Of a stretch of 64,000 nucleotides of DNA, positions 1 to 7,664 are shown in pieces. The translations under genes were made by a program, and so were the position numbers. The notes under the pieces are model-generated. The model was not told the DNA's origin. It searched no databases and worked only from the letters and a program-made list of their open reading frames with translations. The stretch's first letter is position 1, and each line of letters begins with the position of its first letter. This DNA is from Verrucomicrobiaceae bacterium (GTDB taxonomy: Bacteria; Verrucomicrobiota; Verrucomicrobiia; Verrucomicrobiales; Verrucomicrobiaceae): NCBI GenBank assembly GCA_019694165.1, contig JAIBCL010000008.1, positions 124,001 through 188,000 of the forward strand. The letters are read 5' to 3'.

Positions 1-25
1 GATGCGTGCCACCCTGCGTCTCATC

Positions 26-925
26 CTACGGGTGTGGAGCTTGGTTGAGTTGATCGACCGGCGCGCCGCGGTGCTCGTCGATGAATTTCTCGGGTGACAG
101 GCGGTTCAACGGCGTGTCGGCATAGCCCACACCGGGGTTCACATACGGGCCGGCGCGCACCTCGAAGTGGAGGTGCGCGAAGTACTGACCGCCGGCCGTG
201 CCCACGGTGCCGATCTGCTCGCCTCGCGTCACGAGTTGATCGGGCCTGACGAGACTCTTCTCGAGGTGTGCATACAACGTCTGGTAAACCGCGAAGCCGC
301 CAGGCGCCCCCGCCTCCTGCACGCGGTGCGCAAGAATGATCATGTTCCCCCATCCGGCGCCCGGCACTCCGGCATAAACCACGCGTCCAGTACCGGCGGC
401 AAAGACCGCATCGCCGAGATCGGAGTTCTCGCCGCCGATGCCGTTGAGATCATCGCCAAGATGACGCGTGATGCGGAACGGCTGCGCATTGTAGGTGAGC
501 GCTGCGTTTTGCGAGCCCATCGGATAATCGAACCGCACGGCCTCGGGCAGTGACGCCACCTCGAGGGGACCGAGCCGGATGAAAGCGGAGTCAAACGGCC
601 GCGCAGGTTCCATCACCAACGAGGTCTGTGGAGCGGCCGGCGATTTCACTCCCGGTCCCGGCTCGGGCAAAGCACGAGGCGGCGTCCCGATGCCGGAAGC
701 AGCCGCTGCGGGGCCCGCCGTGGCCGCGGATGGCGCTCTCACCGGACGCTGCACAGACGGCACGACGGACGACGTGCCCGCGGCATCGCGTGCCTCCGTG
801 GCCGTGGATGGCGGCACCACCGGGCGCTGAGGCGCCAAGTCGCGTCCGTGCCACACCAGCCACACGGCGGCGACGATGACGACGAGCGTGACGAGCACAC
901 GGAGCCAGAGACGGAGACGATTCAT
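26..925 (-). CDS. Membrane-anchored M23 (LytM-type) metallopeptidase
   Basis: The 299-residue protein has an uncleaved-looking N-terminal membrane segment (about residues 8-27) and a low-complexity Ala/Pro-rich linker to about residue 110. The peptidase domain follows. The zinc-site pattern of family M23 is visible: His155 and Asp159 in RHLGDD, His220 in YAHL, and the HLHFE signature at 251-255. Family members cut peptide cross-links in peptidoglycan or serve as inactive activators of amidases. All metal and catalytic positions appear present, so an active envelope hydrolase is likely. It is transcribed away from the Fur-type gene, with starts 92 bp apart. The substrate and any regulation are not visible. 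Confidence 0.88.
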   Translation of the reverse strand: MNRLRLWLRVLVTLVVIVAAVWLVWHGRDLAPQRPVVPPSTATEARDAAGTSSVVPSVQRPVRAPSAATAGPAAAASGIGTPPRALPEPGPGVKSPAAPQTSLVMEPARPFDSAFIRLGPLEVASLPEAVRFDYPMGSQNAALTYNAQPFRITRHLGDDLNGIGGENSDLGDAVFAAGTGRVVYAGVPGAGWGNMIILAHRVQEAGAPGGFAVYQTLYAHLEKSLVRPDQLVTRGEQIGTVGTAGGQYFAHLHFEVRAGPYVNPGVGYADTPLNRLSPEKFIDEHRGAPVDQLNQAPHP

Positions 926-1017
926 GGCGAGGTCCGCGCGGCGGCGGGTCCAGACGAGCCGAGCCTAGCCGCAGTCTTCGCCGTTGTCAGCGGCGGGTTC
1001 GTGCCTATCCTCGGCGC

Positions 1018-1485
1018 GTGCCAAAAATCGACGATCAGGCGCGCACGAAACTCGAGAGCTTTCTGACCAGCCAGGGACTGCGCCAGACCAAGCAGCGTGA
1101 GGTCGTCATCGAGGCAGCCTTTGCCACCGACGAGCATTTCAGCGCCGAAGATTTGCTGCGCCGCGTCCGGAAGATCGACCGCACCGTCTCCCGCGCCACC
1201 GTGTACCGCTCGCTGGCCCTGCTCGTCGAGAGCGGGCTGCTGCGTGAGGTGGACCTGGGCCGCGAACAGACCTACTACGATCCGAACTTCCTCGAAAAGC
1301 CCCAGCACAACCACCTCATCTGCAAGGACTGCGACCGCGTGGTGGAGTTCGAGGACGAGCACATCGCGCTGCTCGAGGACTGCATCACACGCCGGCTCGG
1401 ATTTCGACCTGCCACCAAAAGCATCCGCATCGAGGCCAATTGCGAGGAACTCGCCCGCATGGGCACATGCAGGAATCGGAAATGA
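1018..1485 (+). CDS. Fur-family metal-responsive transcriptional regulator
   Basis: The 155-residue protein has the Fur layout: an N-terminal winged helix with the recognition-helix signature SRATVYRSLALL (residues 58-69), then a C-terminal dimerisation and metal-binding part. Metal-site features seen are HNHL at 97-100, a CxxC (CKDC, 102-105) and two further cysteines at 142 and 151, which suggests a structural zinc site. Fur proteins repress iron or zinc uptake, or peroxide response, when metal is bound. Which subtype this is cannot be told. The start is GTG at 1018, which fits the family's usual N-terminus. No metal-uptake gene lies nearby. Confidence 0.9.
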   Translation: MPKIDDQARTKLESFLTSQGLRQTKQREVVIEAAFATDEHFSAEDLLRRVRKIDRTVSRATVYRSLALLVESGLLREVDLGREQTYYDPNFLEKPQHNHLICKDCDRVVEFEDEHIALLEDCITRRLGFRPATKSIRIEANCEELARMGTCRNRK

Positions 1486-1530
1486 CGTGAAGGCAGCCGG
1501 CGCCCGCATCGGTTGGTCGGCAGCGTGCCG

Positions 1531-1899
1531 TTACGCCTCCGCATCCCGGTGCACCGTCTCGATTCCAAAGGCGGGCACGCAGATCGCCACATACTCCGCG
1601 CCTTCGTCGCCCGGCGTGCTGTAGCTGACCCACTCGCCGGCGTGGGCGATGACGCCCTGGCCGGCGGTCACGTCGAGCGAGCCGCCTTTGTGCTCCACGC
1701 GCAGCGTACCCTTCAGCACCAGCGTGTATTCCTCAAACTCCGGCGTCTGCCCCGGCTCCACCCAGCCGCCCGGGCTGCGCATGTGGGCGACGCTGATGCC
1801 GCTGTGACCGGAATTCACACGGCCGATGTATTCGTCGATGAGCTTGGGCTTGTTGCCGGCGGAAGTGATGCGCGTGGGCTTTGCGATGAGCGTGGGCAT
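1531..1899 (-). CDS. Small cupin-domain protein
   Basis: A 122-residue single-domain cupin. The first cupin motif region is around PGQTPEFEEYTLVLKG, with Glu/His-type ligand positions, and the second is around GQGVIAHAGEWVSY. I chose the ATG at 1899, because the longer reading frame back to 1995 would run into the start of the neighbouring + strand gene and has no family support. Such small cupins bind a metal and sit in varied pathways (sugar modification, ethanolamine-utilisation-like, or sensing), so the substrate is unknown. It converges with the Fur-type gene, with 45 bp between the stops. Confidence 0.8.
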   Translation of the reverse strand: MPTLIAKPTRITSAGNKPKLIDEYIGRVNSGHSGISVAHMRSPGGWVEPGQTPEFEEYTLVLKGTLRVEHKGGSLDVTAGQGVIAHAGEWVSYSTPGDEGAEYVAICVPAFGIETVHRDAEA

Positions 1900-1982
1900 G
1901 GCAGCTTTATGAAGGAAAGCGCGCGTTTGCACAAGCAAAGAAAGTCGTGTTCCATGCCGCCCGTTTTCCCCGCCCCACTGCC

Positions 1983-4331
1983 ATGAAAAAACCAACCGCT
2001 CTTCTTTTCGCGCTTCTCGTTTCCCTCCGTGCCGCCACGGCCGCCGATCAACTTTGGATCGAGGCCGAGTCGTTCAAAGATCGCGGCGGCTGGGTGCTGG
2101 ATACGCAGTTCATCAGCATCATGGGCTCACCGTATCTCATGGCGCACGGCATGGGCCGGCCGGTGAAGGATGCGACGACGACGATCGATGGCATCGAGGG
2201 CAAGGTGACGGTGTGGCTGCGCACGAAAAACTGGGTGGGGCCCTGGGATGCGCCGGGCGCGCCGGGGCGCTTCGGAGTGAGCGTGGGCGGGCAGAAGCTG
2301 GCGCATGAATTTGGCGCGACGGGCAAGGACTGGCAGTGGGAGAATGGCGGCAGCGTCGAGGTGAAAAGCGGCGCCCAGATCGCGCTGCACGATCTCACGG
2401 GATTCGACGGTCGTGTCGATGCGATTTTGCTCAGCAAGGACGCGGGCTTCACGCCGCCGAATGATTTCCCGGCGACGAACAAGCTGCGCCGGCAGCTTCT
2501 CGGTCTGCCTGAGCGGGCGCCGGAGACGGAGGAATTCGATCTCGTCGTGGTCGGCGGTGGTTACTCCGGTCTCGGCGCGGCGATCTCGGGTGCGCGTCAG
2601 GGATTGAAGGTCGCGCTGGTGCAGGATCGTCCGGTGCTCGGTGGCAATGGATCGAGCGAGATCCAGGTGTGGGCTCAGGGCGGCACGCGTCGCGGTTTGT
2701 ATCCGCATCTCGGCGAGATCGTGGAGGAGTTTGCCGATCGCGCGAGCAACAGCCCGGCGGCAACGCCGGATGAGTTCAACGACAAGCTGAAGGAAGACAC
2801 CGTGCGTGCGGAGAAAACGATGCAGCTTTTCCTCAACACGTATGTGCATGGCGTCGAACTGAACGGCGACAAAACGATCCGCTCCGTCACCGGTCTCGAT
2901 ACGCAAAAGGGCCGCGAGACGCGCATTCGCGGGAAGTTGTTTGTCGATTGCACCGGTCACGGCACCGTCGGCGCGCTGGCGGGCGCGAGCTTCATGATGG
3001 AAGAGCAGGGCCGCATGGGCATGAGCAACATGTGGGTGATGAAGAAGACCGACACACCGCATCCGTGGCCCGACACGCCGTGGTCACTGCAGTTTGGTCT
3101 CGACGATTTTCCGCATCCGCGGCCGATGGGCGGCATCGGCGAGAAGAACAAGGCGAATCAAGAAGGCTATGATCTCGGCTACACCCCCGAGCCGCATCCC
3201 GAGGACTACCTGCATGGCGAGTGGTTCTGGGAGAGCGGCTTCAACAAGCACCCGATCAACGACCTCGAACTCATCCGCGATCACAACTTCCGCGCGGTCT
3301 ATGGCGCGGTGACGGCGATGCGCAAACTCGCGCCGGAGAAATACGGCAGCTTCGACCTCCAATGGCTCGCGTTCATCGGCGGACCGCGCGAATCGCGCCG
3401 CATCATCGGCGACTACGTGCTGCAAGGTGAGGACATGGTGAAGAACACGATTTTCCCCGACGGCTGCGTGCCGACCACATGGGACCAGGACCTGCACTAT
3501 CCGAAGGAGCAGTATGCCGCGAAGTTCCCCGACAACCCCTTCATCTCGCGCGCTGAGTTTGGAAAACACACTGACAAGCGCAATGGCTACCCGGTGCCGT
3601 ATCGCTGCTTCTATTCCAAGGACATCGGCAATCTCTTCATGGCCGGCCGCACGATCAGCGTGGAGCGCCATGCGCTCGGCAGCACGCGCGTGATGCGCAC
3701 CTGCGGCATGATGGGTGAGGTCGTCGGCAAGGCGGCGTGGATTTGCGTGCGCCATCACACCACGCCGCGCGGTGTGTATGAGCAGTATCTCGACATTCTC
3801 AAAGACCTCATGAGCCAGCCCGGTGCGATGCGTCGCGATTCGCTCGAAGCGGCACTGTATCTGCCGGCGAATGCGAAGAAGCTGCCTGAGCCGGCCATCG
3901 CCGCAGACTGGATCGATCCGAAGAAGCTGGAAGGAATCGTCATCGACGACGAAAACGCCGATCTCACCGGCAAGTGGGCCAGCGGCGAGGGGCTGAAGCC
4001 GTTCGTCGGCAAATGCTACCGCTACACGGCCGAGAAAGGCGCGAGCGCGCGTTTCGCATTCTCCGTCCGTGAGACGGGCAACTATGAGGTCCGCATCTAC
4101 TGGCAGCCGCATCAGAACCGCGCCAAGAGCGCACCCGTCACCGTGTTCAGCGCCGATGGCGAGAAATCGTTCACGGTGGATCAAACGAAGAAGACCGAGC
4201 TTCCAAAAGGCGCGCACAGCCTCGGCACCTTCAAGTTCACCGCCGGCCAGGAAGCGTCCGTCGTCTTCCGCACCGAAGGTTCCCAGGGCAACGTGCATCT
4301 CGATGCCGTGCAGGTGCTGCCGGCCAAATGA
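1983..4331 (+). CDS. Secreted FAD-dependent oxidoreductase with C-terminal golvesin-like domain
   Basis: The 782-residue protein has a clear signal peptide (residues 1-21, MKKPTALL then hydrophobic, ending TAA). An N-terminal carbohydrate-binding-like beta domain starting LWIEAESF follows. The FAD domain (FAD_oxidored type) begins near residue 186 with the dinucleotide motif VVVGGGYSGLG and the GGNGSSEI segment. A C-terminal beta domain (about 675-782) resembles the golvesin or xanthan-lyase-associated module. Related proteins are abundant in Verrucomicrobiota and Planctomycetota and are presumed to oxidise glycans or glycan-derived substrates outside the cytoplasm, but the reaction is not established. 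The start at 1983 was chosen because it begins directly at the signal peptide; an upstream in-frame ATG at 1947 adds 12 unlikely residues. Confidence 0.85.
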   Translation: MKKPTALLFALLVSLRAATAADQLWIEAESFKDRGGWVLDTQFISIMGSPYLMAHGMGRPVKDATTTIDGIEGKVTVWLRTKNWVGPWDAPGAPGRFGVSVGGQKLAHEFGATGKDWQWENGGSVEVKSGAQIALHDLTGFDGRVDAILLSKDAGFTPPNDFPATNKLRRQLLGLPERAPETEEFDLVVVGGGYSGLGAAISGARQGLKVALVQDRPVLGGNGSSEIQVWAQGGTRRGLYPHLGEIVEEFADRASNSPAATPDEFNDKLKEDTVRAEKTMQLFLNTYVHGVELNGDKTIRSVTGLDTQKGRETRIRGKLFVDCTGHGTVGALAGASFMMEEQGRMGMSNMWVMKKTDTPHPWPDTPWSLQFGLDDFPHPRPMGGIGEKNKANQEGYDLGYTPEPHPEDYLHGEWFWESGFNKHPINDLELIRDHNFRAVYGAVTAMRKLAPEKYGSFDLQWLAFIGGPRESRRIIGDYVLQGEDMVKNTIFPDGCVPTTWDQDLHYPKEQYAAKFPDNPFISRAEFGKHTDKRNGYPVPYRCFYSKDIGNLFMAGRTISVERHALGSTRVMRTCGMMGEVVGKAAWICVRHHTTPRGVYEQYLDILKDLMSQPGAMRRDSLEAALYLPANAKKLPEPAIAADWIDPKKLEGIVIDDENADLTGKWASGEGLKPFVGKCYRYTAEKGASARFAFSVRETGNYEVRIYWQPHQNRAKSAPVTVFSADGEKSFTVDQTKKTELPKGAHSLGTFKFTAGQEASVVFRTEGSQGNVHLDAVQVLPAK

Positions 4332-4413
4332 TGAGATGCCCGGCACATGGGGACCGGTGACCGGAGGCAGCCGCTGACCACCCATGCCCCCGCGCCCGCG
4401 CCGCTCCGGCTCC

Positions 4414-5193
4414 TCACTTCAGGACCTGCTCGAAAAAGCCCTTCATCTCCTCCCAGCTCGCCTTGTCCGCGGCCTCGTTGTAGGCGGCACCCTTGGAGTT
4501 GTCATTGCCGGCGGCCTTCTGGGTGAAGGCATGAACGGCGCCAGGATACTGCACCAGCTTGTATTCGACGCCGTTGTTCTTCATCTCCGCCTCGAAGGCG
4601 GCGAGGTCTTCCTTCTTGACGAACGGATCGTCCGCACCGTGGAGGGCGAGCACCTTGCACTTGATGTTCCGCCCGTCGGCGGGCACAGGCGAATCCAGCC
4701 CACCGTGGAAGCTGACCACGCCTTTGAGCAGTGCGCCGCTCCGCGCGAGTTCGATGACCGCCGTGCCGCCGAAACAATAGCCGATGGCGGCGATGCGTGC
4801 GGGGTCGGTGTTCGGGTCCTTGCGCAGCACGTCGAGCGCGGCATTGACACGCTCGCGGAGCAACGGGCGGTTGCTCTTGAACTTGCCGGCTTCCTGTCCG
4901 GCAGCCGGTGGCTGGGGGCGGACGCCTTTGCCGTAAACATCGCAGACCAGCACGTTGTAGCCCAGCGCGGCGAGCATGTGCGCACGCATTTTTTCGTTGT
5001 CACTCACACCGGTCCATTGGTGGACGATGAGCACCGCGGGGCGCTTCCCCTCCTTGGATGCGTCCATGGCGCTCCAGCCTTCACATGTGATGCCTCCGGT
5101 CTTGTATTCGACCGCCTTCTCCTTGATGTCTGCTCCCACCGCCGGCGAGACGACGCCCGCCAAAGCCAGAAGCACTGCAAAAACTCTGCTCAT
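4414..5193 (-). CDS. Secreted dienelactone hydrolase family protein
   Basis: A 259-residue alpha/beta hydrolase. The first 20 residues (MSRVFAVLLALAGVVSPAVG) form a signal peptide. The DLH catalytic triad is readable: Cys140 in IGYCFGGTA, Asp at 188/189 in HGADDP, and His221 in GAVHAF. The family hydrolyses lactones and esters. Secreted versions in this lineage have no defined substrate. The start could also be the in-frame ATG codons at 5202 or 5205; 5193 gives the most compact signal peptide. The long upstream extension to 5409 is not supported. It converges with the FAD oxidoreductase gene. Confidence 0.87.
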   Translation of the reverse strand: MSRVFAVLLALAGVVSPAVGADIKEKAVEYKTGGITCEGWSAMDASKEGKRPAVLIVHQWTGVSDNEKMRAHMLAALGYNVLVCDVYGKGVRPQPPAAGQEAGKFKSNRPLLRERVNAALDVLRKDPNTDPARIAAIGYCFGGTAVIELARSGALLKGVVSFHGGLDSPVPADGRNIKCKVLALHGADDPFVKKEDLAAFEAEMKNNGVEYKLVQYPGAVHAFTQKAAGNDNSKGAAYNEAADKASWEEMKGFFEQVLK

Positions 5194-5362
5194 GGCACGC
5201 ATCATAGACAGACTGCGGCGGGATCGCAACGCAGGGAACGAAGAATGTGGCGCACGCCCGGGGCTTACGCATGAATTGCTTCTGAGTGAATTCCCACGGA
5301 TTGGACTTCTTCTGAATCCATCTGTGGAATCCTGAATCTTGCGGGGAAAACCATAGATTTGA

Positions 5363-5391
5363 GGCTTGCGCCTTCGGTTCATGCGCAAGCC
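5363..5391. repeat. Perfect 9-bp inverted repeat (hairpin) in a divergent promoter region
   Basis: GGCTTGCGC at 5363-5371 pairs with GCGCAAGCC at 5383-5391 across an 11-base loop. It lies in the 273-bp space between two divergently transcribed genes for secreted enzymes. No T-run follows, so a classical terminator is unlikely. It could be an operator or a stray repetitive extragenic hairpin. Nothing else recognisable was seen in this intergenic stretch. Confidence 0.4.
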
Positions 5392-5466
5392 CTGGCGCAC
5401 GCCGGGCACTCAACGCGCAAAGTTTGCGGCTGGACAAACGGCCCGCGCCCGGTAAAACGCACCATC

Positions 5467-6825
5467 ATGAACCCGACCACCGCCTCGTCCCGCCGCCAGT
5501 TTTTGAAAGGCACCGCCGCAGCCATCGGCTTTCCGACCATCGTCCCGTCCACCGTCTTCGGCCAGAACGCGCCGAGCAACCGCATCACCATGGCCGCCGT
5601 GGGCTGGGGCATGCAGGGGCCGGGGAATACCGCCGCATTCATGAATGAAGCGGACTGCCAGATGGTGGCCGTGTGTGATCTCGACAAGAAGCACCTCGAG
5701 TCCGCGGTGAATACGATCAACAAGAAGTACGGCAACACCGACTGCAAACCCTGCCACGACTACCGCGAGCTGATGGCGCGCAAGGACATCGACGCCGTGA
5801 TGCTCGCCGTACCGGACAACTGGCACGCCCTGGTCGCCATCGAGGCGCTCAAGAACGGCAAGGACGTGTACGGCGAGAAGCCTCTCGCCCGCACCATCGC
5901 CGAGCAGCAGGCCATCGTAAAAGCCGTGCAGCAATACAAGCGCATCTGGCAGACCGGAAGCTGGCAGCGCTCACAGGACCGCTTCCGCATCGCCGCCGAA
6001 ATCGTGCGCAACGGACTCATCGGCAAGATCACGAACGTCGAGGTCGGCCTGCCTTCAGGCCACCACGACTTTGCCGGCACGGCGGACAAGAACCAGGTCA
6101 CGCCGCCACCAGCGGAGCTGGATTATGAAATGTGGATCGGCCCCGCGCAGATGGAGCCGTACATCGAAGCGCGCATCCACAAGAACTGGCGTTGGAATTA
6201 CAACATCGGCGGCGGCCAGCTTCTCGACTGGATCGGCCACCATTGCGACATCGCGCACTGGGGCATGGACGCCGACGGCACCGGACCCGTCGAAATGAAG
6301 CCCATCCAGGCGGACTTCCCGCCCCGCACCGACATGTGGAACACGGCCACGAAGTACCGCGCCGAGGCAAAGTATGCGAACGGCATCAACATGATCATCG
6401 CCGACCAGGGCAGCGGCGTGAAGATGGGCACGAAGTGGACCGGCACGGACGGCTGGGTGTGGGTGGACCGCGGCGGATTCGACTGCTCGAACCCGGCCTG
6501 GAAGAAAACCGTCAAGCGCCGTGACGGTGACAAGATCGTCGAAGGCTTCGAGGCGATGAAGCTCGGGGACGACGTGATCAAGGCACGCCTCTACGAGACG
6601 CGCGGCCATCAGCGGAACTTCCTCGACTGCGTCAAGAGCCGCCAGCCGACCATCACGCCCGTCGAGACCGCGCACCACAGCGCCATCCCGGGCCACCTCG
6701 CGCTCATCTCCCTCATGGTCAACCGCACCATCAAATGGGACCCGGCCAAGGAAGAAATCCTCGGCGACGCCGATGCCGGCAAGCTGCTGCATCGCGAGTA
6801 CCGCGGCCCGTGGAAGCTGGCGTAA
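5467..6825 (+). CDS. Tat-exported Gfo/Idh/MocA family oxidoreductase
   Basis: The 452-residue protein starts with a twin-arginine signal (SSRRQFLKG, Arg9-Arg10) followed by a hydrophobic stretch. The NAD(P)-binding Rossmann start is AAVGWGMQGPGN (about 43-54). The GEKPL motif typical of the family is at about residue 136, and a C-terminal dimerisation/substrate half contains GGGQLLDWIGHH. Tat export implies folding with its cofactor in the cytoplasm. Family members oxidise or reduce sugars, inositols and their derivatives, and this exported subgroup is greatly expanded in Planctomycetota and Verrucomicrobiota. ATG 5467 was chosen because it places the twin-arginine motif at the N-terminus; the frame stays open upstream to 5359 without support. 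Confidence 0.88.
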   Translation: MNPTTASSRRQFLKGTAAAIGFPTIVPSTVFGQNAPSNRITMAAVGWGMQGPGNTAAFMNEADCQMVAVCDLDKKHLESAVNTINKKYGNTDCKPCHDYRELMARKDIDAVMLAVPDNWHALVAIEALKNGKDVYGEKPLARTIAEQQAIVKAVQQYKRIWQTGSWQRSQDRFRIAAEIVRNGLIGKITNVEVGLPSGHHDFAGTADKNQVTPPPAELDYEMWIGPAQMEPYIEARIHKNWRWNYNIGGGQLLDWIGHHCDIAHWGMDADGTGPVEMKPIQADFPPRTDMWNTATKYRAEAKYANGINMIIADQGSGVKMGTKWTGTDGWVWVDRGGFDCSNPAWKKTVKRRDGDKIVEGFEAMKLGDDVIKARLYETRGHQRNFLDCVKSRQPTITPVETAHHSAIPGHLALISLMVNRTIKWDPAKEEILGDADAGKLLHREYRGPWKLA

Positions 6826-6985
6826 GGGCAAGGCCGCAAGTGTGCAGCCCGCCGCCAGCCTCCCGGCCCGTGCGTCAGGTCACTGCGCGTACGAAACGCG
6901 CCGACCGGGGTAGATTCCACTGGCAATCGAAGCCGCAGACCGTGACGGACACACGGGGACGTCCGGCTTCGAGTCCCGCTCGAAG

Positions 6986-7664
6986 CTACTTCTTCTCCTT
7001 CTCCGCCTTCAGCTTCTCGATGGCGGCACGCGCATCGGCCAGCGTAGTCCCGGGCTTCAGCCCGCACCCGCGTCGCTACACGAGTAGCCTTCGATCTCAC
7101 CTCGCCCGCCATCGAAGCCCAGCGGCCTGCGGCGTGGTCACGCGCTCAAGCGCATGACTACTTTGACTTCTCCGCTTGGATCGTCTCGATGACGGCGCAC
7201 GCATCGGCCAAAGTAGTCCCGGGCTTCAGCCCGCACCCGCGTCGCTACACGAGTAGCCTTCGATCTCACCTCGCCGGTCAGCGAAGGCCAGCGGCCTGCG
7301 ACGTGGTCACGCGCTCAAGCGCATGGCTACTTTGGCTTCACCGCTTGGATCGTCTCAATGGCGGCGCGCGCATCGGCCAAAGTAGTCCCGGGCTTCAGCC
7401 CGCACCCGCGTCGCTATGCGAGCAGCCTTCGATCTCACCTCGCCCGCCATCGAAGCCCAGCGGCCTGCGGCGTGGTCACGCGCTCAAGCGCATGACTACT
7501 TTGGCTTCACCGCTTGGATCGTCTCAATTGCGGCGCGCGCATCGGCCAAAGTAGTCCCGGGCTTCAGCCCGCACCCGCGTCGCCACGCGAGTAGCCTTCG
7601 ATCTCACCTCGCCCGTCATCGAAGCCCAGCGGCCAGCGACATGGTCACGCGCTCAAGCGCATGG
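6986..7664. repeat. Four-copy tandem repeat (about 169 bp unit) carrying copies of the adjacent gene's 3' end
   Basis: Copies lie at 6986-7157, 7158-7326, 7327-7495 and 7496-7664. The last three are each 169 bp and the first is 172 bp. Every copy begins (read on the + strand) with CTA, the complement of a TAG stop, followed by a degenerate copy of the last codons of the STAND gene that ends at 7665. On the minus strand the copies read as tails such as DARAAIEKLKAEKEKK-stop (first copy) and DARAAIETIQAVKPK-stop (third and fourth), against EVRAAIEKLKAKKKPK-stop in the gene. The rest of each unit is hairpin-rich: GGGCTTCAGCCC, TTCGAT...ATCGAA, and GCGCTCAAGCGC. There are no unique spacers, so it is not a CRISPR array. 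The 160 bp between the Tat oxidoreductase and the first copy show nothing recognisable. Confidence 0.85.

Noticed and set aside
7031-7664. Possible CRISPR array
   Set aside because: The units are directly adjacent and 169 bp long, with no unique spacers of regular length and no cas genes in the window.
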